Source of the DNA: Sporomusa silvacetica DSM 10669
GTDB lineage: Bacteria > Bacillota > Negativicutes > Sporomusales > Sporomusaceae
Direction: 5' to 3'
DNA length: 64,000 bases
NCBI RefSeq assembly: GCF_002257705.1
Contig: NZ_LSLK01000091.1
Location: forward strand, 5,872 to 69,871
Shown here: positions 26,192-34,707 of the stretch, one piece after another
Layout: each line of letters begins with the position of its first letter
Numbering within the stretch: position 1 is the stretch's first letter
Translations under genes and position numbers: made by a program
The notes under the pieces: model-generated
Seen by the model: the letters and a program-made list of their open reading frames with translations, nothing else
What the model was told of the DNA's origin: nothing
The model's database searches: none

Positions 26192-28265
26192 TTGCGTCCT
26201 TCCTCTGATTCAGTTTCTCAGCACAATCATCAAGACCAAGCCGGAGCAATGTCTCTGTTGTGGGAACTCCATCCTCGTCCCAGCCAACGAGCTTATAATA
26301 TCTGTCAAGCATCGCCGAAAACCTAACCGGGTCGATTTTCTTCCCCGTCGTCCAGTCACCATCGCGCCCTTCGTGGCAGTTATAGCAGATCTGCATATCC
26401 TGTTCTTTGTTTCTGCCGACCTCTAAAACATTGTAGCAGCGTTCAAGATTCCATATACGTTCTGCGAGTTTCTCCAACCGCTCGTTTGTGTATTTTACAC
26501 CTGTGACTGCTGTAAGGAGCTTAGCCTGCATTTCCCAATCGCCTTTATACCCGTTATTCGCGTCGCCCGGGGCGAGCGTTTCCGGGTATAGAGTATCACA
26601 AAATACACCGCATCCAGTAACAACCCCGTAAAGCTCTTGCTTCCTCGCGACAAATTCCTTAGCACTATACGCGATGTCATCGAACTCGTCATCGCTCATT
26701 GTATCTTTCAGCGCGGGGTCGGGATCAATCGTGCCGTCAACACCATAGAATTCCTTCGCGAGCTCGGGAAGGCGCTTAAATGGTATACGCCTTCCGGCGA
26801 AGTCCGGGTATTTGTGCCCCTCGTCGCTCATCGGGTCGCGGGTGCTAACGGCAGCCATCAAAGCAGGCGCGATCCAATAGGGATATTTCAAGGCATACCA
26901 TGTACCCGTCCCCAGCGAATGGTTGCACATTCCCTGTGTCGCGTGGTCGCTGTATTTCTTGTAAATGCCGCCAAGCGTTTCGCCACACCGAGCCATGCCT
27001 TCTGCGAGCATATCGCCGAAGCCTTGGCGGTACGTAAGCATTTCTATCACTCGTGGCAGCAGCGTGGGGTTGTCAACGTCCCAGTGTACCCCAACTAACT
27101 TATCTAAATCCTCACCCGCCGACTCCAACTCAGTCAACCATTGGAACAGCGAAACAATCTCCCATGAGTTGAGACCGTAGTTATTTATCATAAACATACA
27201 TTCAGCGCCGCGTCTAAAATCCATCGGCCAGCGGTAGTTCCTGCCGAGACTGCTCTCTAGCCACTCCAATTCCATCGGGCACAGCGCCATCCAGCCATAG
27301 ATGGCTTTACCTACGCATTTTGAGCTGTTTACAGTCTCCGTCGTCGTGTGATACACACCATTTGACCCACGTACGAAAGTGTAGCCGGTCAAGTGACACG
27401 GAACGCCGCAAGCTTGGCAGGCGTTACCCTTTTGCGTTATGTACGATGCCTCTTTTTTTTCAAGAATATCCTTCGAATGCAGGCGGCCATTTGTATACTT
27501 AACATTTCCCACACCATCTACCCCGATACCGATGGTGTTAGGGAGTTCGTCCGGCTTTTTGGGAATAGTTTTTAATTCCATACACTTGTCGCGAAGCTCA
27601 AGGATTGTGCCAAGATCGGCGACCTTTACCGGACGGTTACCCTTGAATACAACTGCTTTAAGCTGCTTGTCTCCCATTACGGCCCCGAAGCCAGCTTGGG
27701 CGGCGGTATTGTCACGGTCGCAGAATATGCCAGCGATACGCACCTTGTTCTCTCCGGCGGGGCCGATGACGAAGCTCTCAGCTTCTTCTCCGAAGTTCTG
27801 TTTTATCATCTTTTGCGTGTCTACACATAATCTACCCCAATACACCGTTCCATCGTGGAACACTGCCCCGTCTTCGGTAACTTCAACGATGACGGGAGAC
27901 GCGGACTTGTTTTTTATGATAATGCCGTCATAGCCGCAACCTTTCATCGCGGCGTTGCATCTGCCGCCAATTGACGAGCGCGTATAGTGCTCAGGATAGC
28001 ACTGAGGTCCGACACCGAAGAAATACCCCCGGCTTCCAGCCAAGACCGGCGTGCCACAGCACGGGCCGACCATATAGATTAAGTGGTTGCCGTCCTCAAA
28101 AGCGCCGGTTCCCGGCTTCAAATGCTGCCACGCAAGCTTTGCGGCAACGCCTCGGCAACCGATATATTCCTCGCACAGATCGGAAACATCTTCTACCCAT
28201 GACGTCCGCCCGGCGAGATCAATACACAGTACTTTCCCAGTCCATCCGTATTCAAGATTTTTCAT
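26184..28265 (-). CDS. Tungsten-dependent aldehyde:ferredoxin oxidoreductase family protein
   Basis: Large subunit of the AOR family (693 aa), which binds a tungsto-bispterin cofactor and one [4Fe-4S] cluster and interconverts aldehydes and acids. Seen: N-terminal GWTGKVLCIDL, pterin-side motifs YTRSSIGGRCNAAMK, AGFGAVMGDKQLKAV, the cluster motif CQACGVPC at 283-290 and a late Cys in TGCGVFCDTLYPE. The start at 28265 follows AGGAGGT. A four-cluster ferredoxin gene lies just upstream and a 109-aa gene overlaps the stop, so an AorAB-like complex is likely. The substrate is unknown; the surrounding operon suggests an intermediate of demethylation. Confidence 0.88.
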   Translation of the reverse strand: MKNLEYGWTGKVLCIDLAGRTSWVEDVSDLCEEYIGCRGVAAKLAWQHLKPGTGAFEDGNHLIYMVGPCCGTPVLAGSRGYFFGVGPQCYPEHYTRSSIGGRCNAAMKGCGYDGIIIKNKSASPVIVEVTEDGAVFHDGTVYWGRLCVDTQKMIKQNFGEEAESFVIGPAGENKVRIAGIFCDRDNTAAQAGFGAVMGDKQLKAVVFKGNRPVKVADLGTILELRDKCMELKTIPKKPDELPNTIGIGVDGVGNVKYTNGRLHSKDILEKKEASYITQKGNACQACGVPCHLTGYTFVRGSNGVYHTTTETVNSSKCVGKAIYGWMALCPMELEWLESSLGRNYRWPMDFRRGAECMFMINNYGLNSWEIVSLFQWLTELESAGEDLDKLVGVHWDVDNPTLLPRVIEMLTYRQGFGDMLAEGMARCGETLGGIYKKYSDHATQGMCNHSLGTGTWYALKYPYWIAPALMAAVSTRDPMSDEGHKYPDFAGRRIPFKRLPELAKEFYGVDGTIDPDPALKDTMSDDEFDDIAYSAKEFVARKQELYGVVTGCGVFCDTLYPETLAPGDANNGYKGDWEMQAKLLTAVTGVKYTNERLEKLAERIWNLERCYNVLEVGRNKEQDMQICYNCHEGRDGDWTTGKKIDPVRFSAMLDRYYKLVGWDEDGVPTTETLLRLGLDDCAEKLNQRKDANG

Positions 28266-28281
28266 AACATACCTCCTACTC

Positions 28282-28752
28282 CTACTGCACGCTGAGTGCT
28301 GCTTTCGGGCATATCGCCACGCAGAGCGGGCCACCCTCATAGCCACGGCATAGGTCGCACTTTATAACCTTCGGCTTGCCGTGGAACATAACTCGTTTTA
28401 TCGGCGACATTTTTTCGTTTGCGAAGGGGCACGCCTTGACGCACAGCCCGCAGTTGACGCATTTTTCCTTGTCTATGTACCTCGCGTTGGTGTTTTCGTC
28501 AAACTTCATCGCCCCAAGCCTGCACGCCGCGACGCATGACGCTGATTTACACTGGCGGCAAACGGAAAGCGAAAAGCTGTAATCAAGCATATCTGCGTCA
28601 ATTCGGATAGCGGATAGATTTTTATGGCATTCCCCGTCAAAGTGCCGCCCAGAACACACAAGCTCGCAAGTCAGGCATCCGCCACAAGCCTCAGTGTTAA
28701 GCACGACGCGCTTCGATGGAGGCATGATGTCAAATTCAGAATTGCCACTCAC
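28282..28752 (-). CDS. Four-cluster ferredoxin subunit, partner of the AOR
   Basis: A 156-residue HycB/AorA-like polyferredoxin. Four [4Fe-4S] Cys sets are visible: CGGCLTCELVC, CRQCKSASCVAAC, CVNCGLCVKAC and CDLCRGYEGGPLCVAIC. The GTG start at 28752 follows GGAGG. It ends 16 nt before the AOR start. In characterised AOR complexes such a subunit forms an electron wire to flavin subunits or ferredoxin. Confidence 0.9.
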   Translation of the reverse strand: MSGNSEFDIMPPSKRVVLNTEACGGCLTCELVCSGRHFDGECHKNLSAIRIDADMLDYSFSLSVCRQCKSASCVAACRLGAMKFDENTNARYIDKEKCVNCGLCVKACPFANEKMSPIKRVMFHGKPKVIKCDLCRGYEGGPLCVAICPKAALSVQ

Positions 28753-28830
28753 AATAAATTGCCTCCTAATATATGATATTTATGGAAATAAACACGCTTA
28801 CATTATATTAAGCGCAAGTTTTTTATCCAA

Positions 28831-30183
28831 TCACTCAGGTCTCCGCGGTCTGTATGTAGGAGTAAGCAGTACTGAAATGTCACTCATATCGTGGATATGA
28901 CGCAACGCACTCAGCAGCCGCTCGGCCTCCTCGCGTCCCCGCACTCCTGACACTTGACGGAGAAACTTCGCCTTAATCTCTTCTGTACTAGGCAACTTCC
29001 CAGGCGCACCGGGTGCAACGTCGCAGCGAATCTCGCATTCGGTGCCGTCTTCAAAAGTGGCGAGGCATCGGGCCTGTTCGTTACACAGAGACTCGTCTCT
29101 CTCGACAGTCACATACCGGGCAATCTCCGCTATCTCCTCACTTATCGAGAAATCCTCATCCACAGGTTCAAAGGCGCGTGTCGGATTTGAGAGTACCCTG
29201 GCAGCAATGTAGCGCAGTGAGACCTGCGCCCCGTAGACGGTCTTGGGCTCAGGATTGCCCCCGAGATTCGCGGAGGTTGGCGAAACATACACGACCAGTT
29301 TGTGCAGGCTACGCTCCTCTTGTCGTATTTTCTTATGGAGGTCTTGGCAGCACTTTACTACGGCGTGGGCGATGAAGCCGAAGGGATAGGGCTTGCAGGC
29401 CGTTGTTTCACAGACGTAACGCGAACCGAGCCCGTCGAGAACCGCCTCGACATTGGGTCTTAACGCAACTTGCCTGATGAGACCGTTTGCACCGGTCAGA
29501 GAGGCTATCCCACAGGAAAAACCAGCTTCAGCAAGGCGTGCAGAAATATAACCCGCCTCAGCTGCGATAGCCGGTACCCAATAGGCGGCCATTGACCCGT
29601 GCGTGCCGCGTGTACCCGAGGCGCGGGCGGCCGCAAGACCAAGAGCTGTCTCCATCTGCGCCTCGTTGAATCCGAGCAGGCGGCCTACTGCGGCGGCGGC
29701 TCCAATGCCGCCCGCAATGCCCGTCGGATACCATCCCTTTGCAGCGCCTGTATCCGGTCCGAACATAGCCAACGCCACGCGGCACTCAATCTCCATACCA
29801 ACGCGGAGTGCGTGGAGCGCGTCGGCACCTGAGACCGGATGACAGCGTGAAAGCCCCAGAATGGCCGAGGCTATCGGTCCGGCCGGGTGGAGAGTCGTCT
29901 CGAAATGAATATCGTCATAGGCAAGACAGGCAGAGCTGAGACAATCTACAGCGATGCTCGCCGAGACGCTCAGACGCTCTGTTCTCCCGATCGGGGGCGG
30001 AAGTTCGCTCGACACATCCATCCGGTAGAATGCGATCGCCCGCTCAACCGTTTTCTGCTGCGAACCCGCGAGTGCGCACCCATACCAGTTGAGGAATGCA
30101 TCGGCGTAGTATAGCGGCGTCTTGCTCTGCGCTTTTTCTACTGCAAAGGCGGCAAGCGCATGTCCAAAGTCTTCAATATGCCC
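28831..30183 (-). CDS. MmgE/PrpD family protein
   Basis: A roughly 450-residue protein of the MmgE/PrpD superfamily, which includes 2-methylcitrate dehydratase, cis-aconitate decarboxylase and an iminodisuccinate epimerase. Family segments include DAFLNWYGCALAGS, CLAYDDIHFETTLHPAGP near residue 75-100, and the substrate-site Lys region ACKPYPFGFIAHAV. The start at 30183 is preferred over 30216. No prpB, prpC or acnD is present, so a methylcitrate cycle is unlikely. Base composition is clearly richer in G+C than the neighbours. The reaction is probably a dehydration or isomerisation of a carboxylic acid in the operon's pathway. Confidence 0.82.
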   Translation of the reverse strand, partial: GHIEDFGHALAAFAVEKAQSKTPLYYADAFLNWYGCALAGSQQKTVERAIAFYRMDVSSELPPPIGRTERLSVSASIAVDCLSSACLAYDDIHFETTLHPAGPIASAILGLSRCHPVSGADALHALRVGMEIECRVALAMFGPDTGAAKGWYPTGIAGGIGAAAAVGRLLGFNEAQMETALGLAAARASGTRGTHGSMAAYWVPAIAAEAGYISARLAEAGFSCGIASLTGANGLIRQVALRPNVEAVLDGLGSRYVCETTACKPYPFGFIAHAVVKCCQDLHKKIRQEERSLHKLVVYVSPTSANLGGNPEPKTVYGAQVSLRYIAARVLSNPTRAFEPVDEDFSISEEIAEIARYVTVERDESLCNEQARCLATFEDGTECEIRCDVAPGAPGKLPSTEEIKAKFLRQVSGVRGREEAERLLSALRHIHDMSDISVLLTPTYRPRRPE

Positions 30184-30294
30184 CATAATTATATTCACGC
30201 CTTTCGACGCGTTCAAGGCACAAAACCTTATGAAAGTTTGTGCCGGAACGCCTTATTATTTCTATACTCTGGCTTATTCTCCTCCGCACGTTTG

Positions 30295-30335
30295 GAAAGG
30301 CGCGCTCCCGAAATTTTCACCGAGCGCGCCTCTCG
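30295..30335 (-). other. GC-rich hairpin between the MFS and PrpD genes
   Basis: Minus strand AGGCGCGCTC-N14-GAGCGCGCCT, a 10-bp stem followed by TTCC. Possibly an mRNA processing or attenuation element within the run. Confidence 0.5.
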
Positions 30336-30377
30336 TGCTTAAAATCGCCGCTATTAAAAGACAAGGGTGTAGCTCAA

Positions 30378-31676
30378 TTATTGCTTCACGGATTCTGCAT
30401 TTTCCGTCGTCCACGCTTCTTTTGTCTTTTGGGTTGTGGTCTTGGAAGTCATAATGATAATCAACACAAGAAGTACTACAAGAGCTAGCAACGCCATGGA
30501 AAAACCAGTTCTGTAGCTGGTAGATTCTATAATCAATCCCCATACCGATGAGCCAAACGCACCAGCTAAGGTTACGACACCTGTTACCCTGGCCCATATT
30601 TTTGTAAAATCTTTGAGCCCGAAGACATATTTAACTAGTACCGGCCCATACAAGTTCGTCGCTGAGTAGATCCCCCCAAACAGGAAGCTCGCAATTGCAA
30701 TCGCCATCTCGTTGCTGCCAGCAAAAATCAGGAGAATACACGTAACACATGCTGCGCTCACATAATAGATCCCGCCGAGGCGAACGCTCTTGTCGGATAC
30801 AATCCCTAATGTCAGCTTAAAAAACATTGTCCCGGCTTGTATGATGCTTGCTATTGCACCCGCAAAGACAACCGAAAAACCAATTGACTGGGAATAGGCA
30901 TTAAAGAAGAAGGATATACCGGCTATAAACGCGGTAAGCGGTATAGCGATTATTACTAGGTAGAATGGCAGCATTCGCATCGCTTTCTCCGCCGAAATCC
31001 CACCAAGCACCGTTGCGGCCTCTGTTTTCCCGGAATCGGACTGCATTTTCTCAAACCCGAACGGCTTCAGCCCCTTTTCAGCGGGAGTGGCGCGGATAAA
31101 GAGCAGAGCAATGGGGATGAACACCAGGCATATTCCTCCAAATACCCAGAAGCAGGTTCTCCAACCGTAGTCCGCGATAATTACGCTGCCGACGGAACTG
31201 AAAAACATTCCACCGAGGCCTTGCGCGGCTGCGACGATCCCGATCATAGTGCCTGTTTTCCATGGGAACCACGAATTCATAAGCAGAGGAATCGAAAAGC
31301 TGAAGAAAATTGACATTGGAAACGCTATCAGAGCGGAGGTTATATAGATTACCCAAATATTCCCCGCCATAGCCCGTGCTGCAAAGCTCAAGGCTTCAAC
31401 AAGCAGGCAGACGCCCAGCACCCAGCGCATATTAAACTGTCTGCATATCTTGGAAAAAAGCGTCGGCGCACAGAAAGCCATGGTTAACTGTATAATGGAC
31501 GTCGTTACAGCGTAGGCTGTGACGGACACTCCTAAGTCGCGGCTTACAGGTACATAAAAAATGCTTGCAACGTTCATTATAAGGCTTGCGGGAAGCATAA
31601 GAACGAACAATGCGGCAGCGACTATGAAGCCGTAATGGAATTTTTTATTGCCGGTTTCTAATGTAGGAGTTGTCAT
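30378..31676 (-). CDS. MFS transporter, oxalate/formate-antiporter-like
   Basis: Inner-membrane transporter of 432 residues with about twelve hydrophobic helices. It shows MFS-type loops (FSKICRQFNMRW after helix 2, GIVSDKSVRLGG in the middle). The start has a GGGAGG ribosome-binding site. It is inside the methyltransferase/PrpD/AOR operon and most likely imports the operon's substrate, probably an organic acid. Confidence 0.85.
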   Translation of the reverse strand: MTTPTLETGNKKFHYGFIVAAALFVLMLPASLIMNVASIFYVPVSRDLGVSVTAYAVTTSIIQLTMAFCAPTLFSKICRQFNMRWVLGVCLLVEALSFAARAMAGNIWVIYITSALIAFPMSIFFSFSIPLLMNSWFPWKTGTMIGIVAAAQGLGGMFFSSVGSVIIADYGWRTCFWVFGGICLVFIPIALLFIRATPAEKGLKPFGFEKMQSDSGKTEAATVLGGISAEKAMRMLPFYLVIIAIPLTAFIAGISFFFNAYSQSIGFSVVFAGAIASIIQAGTMFFKLTLGIVSDKSVRLGGIYYVSAACVTCILLIFAGSNEMAIAIASFLFGGIYSATNLYGPVLVKYVFGLKDFTKIWARVTGVVTLAGAFGSSVWGLIIESTSYRTGFSMALLALVVLLVLIIIMTSKTTTQKTKEAWTTENAESVKQ

Positions 31677-31708
31677 GATATTTCCTCCCGAATTTATATT
31701 ATCGCCGC

Positions 31709-31906
31709 TTATGACAGCAGCATAGAGCGCACAAAAGCGCGCACTGTGGCTTCTCTAGCGTCCTCCGGTAGAAATGTAAGAAGCTCTGCTACTTCCTGAA
31801 TGCCGTCAGGGTATGTTTCGCGGACAGGCTGTCTAAGCGTTTCAGCGTTCAGCTCCATAGTCGCTTTTTCGCGTTTTGCCTTATTTTCGCTGTTATCGAA
31901 TTTCAT
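31709..31906 (-). CDS. Small 65-residue protein between the methyltransferase and the transporter
   Basis: A 65-aa protein with a good GGGAGG ribosome-binding site, placed 14 nt after the UroD-type gene and 33 nt before the MFS gene. It is soluble and mostly helical (ETYPDGIQEVAELLTFLPED and AREATVRAFVRSML). No family is recognised. Tight spacing on both sides supports a real gene of the operon. Confidence 0.65.
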   Translation of the reverse strand: MKFDNSENKAKREKATMELNAETLRQPVRETYPDGIQEVAELLTFLPEDAREATVRAFVRSMLLS

Positions 31907-31919
31907 AGTTCGTTCCTCC

Positions 31920-33074
31920 CTAACACCTATAATTTTGCACGAATTCGGCGACTGCGAGAAGGTTTTCGCGCTTGCAGTCGTTCCGGAAGGAAATCATCTT
32001 ATCCTGACTTAGGATAAACCCATCGCCCATCTCGCCGACAAGGCGCTTGGCATACTCGACGCACTGCTCTGGAGTGCCGTGTCCTAATAGTGACGCGGGC
32101 ATTCCACCACTCAGGCAGACGTTCGGAAGCGCCTTACGCAGTTCAACTGGGTCATCAAGCTCAATCGTGAAAAGCAAATGCCCCTTAGGATATTCCTTGA
32201 AGTAATCGGCAAAGCGCAGGATGCTGCCCTCGCAGAACACAGAAATTGTCTTACCTGCTTCCACAACCGCATCTAAATACTGCTTTAGGTATGGCCAGTA
32301 CAACTCATCCCATTGAGCGCGGCTCAGCGTCGTATGAGCGAGCAGTGCTGTAAACATATCAGTAATATACGCGGAATTGTCAATCTTGAGCCCGGCTTTA
32401 AGGCCTGGGAGCATCTCCTCTTCGTGGATGGCGTCACACGCTTTTAGAAGCTCTTTTTTGTGGCGCCGAAGATCAAGCGAAATCTCGCGTATGCCGCGAT
32501 AATACTTGTGAAAACGCTCAATTGGGCTCATCATAACGCCGGCGACGCTGCCGTTGTATCCGGCGGGTACGTTATAAACGGTGTTCATTTTCTTTGTCAT
32601 GTACCCTATAAATTCTCCACACTCAATGAACTTACTGATGGCGGCTACCATCTGCCCTTTGGTGAGGTTCGGATGCTTGCGGTGGAACATGCGCCAATGT
32701 ACCCGCTCGCGGTCGACGGCATACTCTTCATACTCCGTGGCTTCCATGATTACACGGTCGGTAAAATTGATCGTCTCCAACTCATCGTCAATGATGTAGT
32801 GAGTGGAACCGAGCGCGCGGACCGGTCCGATTGTCAGATTGCGCGTACCAAGGTCGCTGTGCCCATCAAAGCGGTACCTTTCGTGAAACTCACATTGGAT
32901 TTGCTCTATGAGATCGAAGTCAGATATGGCGTCGCTTAATTTGGGCTTTATATCAGAGTCGAGCGCCTTCCATGTGTAGACGTTGCTGTAGTGGAGAACA
33001 CGGTCAATGGGCTTAAAATTAATGCAATCCTTAAACCGCTGAAGATTCGCCATATATTCTGAGCTGTATTCCAT
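31920..33074 (-). CDS. UroD-superfamily corrinoid methyltransferase
   Basis: A 384-residue protein of the uroporphyrinogen-decarboxylase/MtaA superfamily. It is not a heme-pathway enzyme by context: it follows a corrinoid protein and a MeTr gene. Seen: an N-terminal barrel start with RFKDCINFKPIDRVLHY, the C-terminal barrel with ISVFCEGSILRF near residue 270 and VCLSGGMPASLLGHGTPEQC, where Cys residues occupy places used for zinc in MtaA-like enzymes. It probably moves a methyl group from the substrate to the corrinoid protein, as O-demethylase components of acetogens do. Ribosome-binding site AAGGAGG. Confidence 0.82.
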   Translation of the reverse strand: MEYSSEYMANLQRFKDCINFKPIDRVLHYSNVYTWKALDSDIKPKLSDAISDFDLIEQIQCEFHERYRFDGHSDLGTRNLTIGPVRALGSTHYIIDDELETINFTDRVIMEATEYEEYAVDRERVHWRMFHRKHPNLTKGQMVAAISKFIECGEFIGYMTKKMNTVYNVPAGYNGSVAGVMMSPIERFHKYYRGIREISLDLRRHKKELLKACDAIHEEEMLPGLKAGLKIDNSAYITDMFTALLAHTTLSRAQWDELYWPYLKQYLDAVVEAGKTISVFCEGSILRFADYFKEYPKGHLLFTIELDDPVELRKALPNVCLSGGMPASLLGHGTPEQCVEYAKRLVGEMGDGFILSQDKMISFRNDCKRENLLAVAEFVQNYRC

Positions 33075-33086
33075 GATATACCCTCC

Positions 33087-33728
33087 TTACGCTTCCGCCG
33101 CCCAGGATTTGCACGTCTGAACGGCGATCTGCGGATTAATTGTCCAAGCATCCGCCCCAACAATCTTGCAATACCCCTCCGTTACCGGTGCCCCGCCGAT
33201 GATGACTTTTACGGAATCCCTAAGCCCTGCCGCTTTCAGCGCCTCAACCGTCATCTTCATCGACTCAATCGCTAGTGTTAGCACGCCAGCAAGAGCAACG
33301 ATCCTTACCCCAGTCTTTTTCACCTCATCAATGATCTTTTCGGGCGGCACGTCTATGCCGAGATCGATTACGTCAAAGCCGCCTGCCTCAAGCATAGCCT
33401 TAACGATGTTCTTGCCGATGTCATGTAAGTCATCTTTCACAGTACAGATAATCATCTGCGTCTTAGTGCCACCTGCGTCCCCGGTTATCAACGCGTCTTT
33501 TAGGATTTCTACCGCTTGCTTCATGAGATCTCCGGCAAAAATCAAATCGGAAACAAAGTAGTCGCCACTTTCAAAATTTGTTCCCACGATGTCCATGCCT
33601 TTCTGACACGCCTCCATCGCCTGAGGTGCCTCACTTCCGCCATCAGCCATAACTCCCCTTAGGATTGAGATCACCTCATCTTCTTCAAGGTTTCCCATAG
33701 CCTCGGATAGTTTCGCAAAATCTGCCAT
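33087..33728 (-). CDS. Corrinoid (B12-binding) methyl-carrier protein
   Basis: Methyl carrier of the MtaC/MtvC type, 213 residues. An N-terminal helical cap (residues 1-85) is followed by a B12-binding Rossmann domain with D100-L-H-D-I-G105, the base-off/His-on ligand motif, then GVLTLAIESMK and VIIGGAPVTE. The start at 33728 follows AAAGGAG. It sits between MeTr and the UroD-type methyltransferase and would carry the methyl group between them. Reactivation is expected from the RACo-like protein at 18909-20756. Confidence 0.93.
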   Translation of the reverse strand: MADFAKLSEAMGNLEEDEVISILRGVMADGGSEAPQAMEACQKGMDIVGTNFESGDYFVSDLIFAGDLMKQAVEILKDALITGDAGGTKTQMIICTVKDDLHDIGKNIVKAMLEAGGFDVIDLGIDVPPEKIIDEVKKTGVRIVALAGVLTLAIESMKMTVEALKAAGLRDSVKVIIGGAPVTEGYCKIVGADAWTINPQIAVQTCKSWAAEA

Positions 33729-33782
33729 TTTATTGCTCCTTTCAGTTGTTTTATATATTTTTCTCTTTTTAAGCATTTTGCA

Positions 33783-34589
33783 CTATTTTTGCTTTCCAAT
33801 TTTCCCGCTTCGATACGCATTGTTGTACTTGCGGCAGAATTTGTCCCTGCCGAGAAGCGCGTTAGCCGCATAAACCGTTTCCATCATCGTGCGGTTTAAG
33901 GGATCCATAATTGCAGAGTCCATTCCGGCCGACAACGCGAGCGTTAGGAAATTACGGTTAATAAGTCCGCGAACTGGCATCCCGTATGAAATATTCGACA
34001 AACCCGACGTGAAGTGCACGCTGGGGTACTCCGCCTTAATTCTACGAATCGCCTCCAAAAACTGAAGCAGTGCGTCATTTATTGCCGAGAGCGCCAGGAC
34101 AAGCGGATCTATGTAGATTCTATCCGGTGAGATACCGTACTCTGCCGCTTTTTTAATAAGTCCAATGCCTATTTCTGTTTTCTTCTCCGCTTCCGCAGGG
34201 ATGCCCTTGTCGTCGCAGGTGAGCGCGATTACCTGCCATTCGGGGTTTTTCGCGAGGAAAGGGAACAAAGTTTCGCACTTACTGCCTTCTCCTGAAACGG
34301 AGTTGATAATACCGGGCTTTGGGATAAGGGGCATAACTTTCAGAATCATGTTTGCGTCAGGGCTGTCGATGCAAATCGGCAGCTTGCTTACGCCTTGAAC
34401 CTGTTCAAGCAGGAACGCTAACGTGTCATACTCCTCCTCCGGATCGCCGCCGGCGCAGATGTCCAGATATGCCGCTCCCGCTTCCTCTTGCGCAAGAGCG
34501 AGTTCTTTAATTTTCCCTTTGTCCCTATCGCGGATTGCCGCGGCAACAGACGGTATTGCGCCATTGATTTTCTCTCCGATGATTAACAT
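33783..34589 (-). CDS. MeTr-type methyltetrahydrofolate:corrinoid methyltransferase
   Basis: A 268-residue pterin-binding TIM barrel (DHPS/MeTr superfamily). Key segments: IGEKINGAIPSV at the N-terminus, AGAAYLDICAGGDPEEE, PICIDSPDANMI, INSVSGEG and the late GLSNISYGMPVRGLINRNFL typical of MeTr. It should pass methyl from the corrinoid protein to tetrahydrofolate (or the reverse), which links the operon to the Wood-Ljungdahl C1 pool. It is the first gene of the operon. Confidence 0.88.
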   Translation of the reverse strand: MLIIGEKINGAIPSVAAAIRDRDKGKIKELALAQEEAGAAYLDICAGGDPEEEYDTLAFLLEQVQGVSKLPICIDSPDANMILKVMPLIPKPGIINSVSGEGSKCETLFPFLAKNPEWQVIALTCDDKGIPAEAEKKTEIGIGLIKKAAEYGISPDRIYIDPLVLALSAINDALLQFLEAIRRIKAEYPSVHFTSGLSNISYGMPVRGLINRNFLTLALSAGMDSAIMDPLNRTMMETVYAANALLGRDKFCRKYNNAYRSGKIGKQK

Positions 34590-34690
34590 TTCAGTGTGTC
34601 TTCCCTTCTGGCTTTTTATAATTTAAAAATGTTCTGCAAATTCTGCATGGCTTGACACGGTTTATATTCTTACATACAATTACCATCTAC

Positions 34691-34702
34691 TTAGATATCT
34701 AA
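34691..34702. promoter_or_regulatory. Palindrome upstream of the methyltransferase operon
   Basis: TTAGATATCTAA, a perfect 12-bp palindrome, about 100 nt upstream of the MeTr start and just after the porin stop. It could be an operator, but I see no second copy elsewhere. Confidence 0.35.
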
Positions 34703-34707
34703 TGAAA

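Noticed and set aside
26637..27933. Several plus-strand frames opposite the AOR gene
   Set aside because: They mirror the codon bias of the AOR gene on the other strand and overlap each other.
28831..30183. 2-methylcitrate cycle
   Set aside because: No methylcitrate synthase, lyase or AcnD gene accompanies the PrpD-like gene.
31920..33074. Uroporphyrinogen decarboxylase of heme synthesis
   Set aside because: It is adjacent to a corrinoid carrier and MeTr, has Cys residues at zinc-type positions, and no heme genes are near.
34590..34707. Cobalamin riboswitch before the methyltransferase operon
   Set aside because: The gap is only 118 bases and lacks the B12-box sequence; only a 12-bp palindrome is visible.
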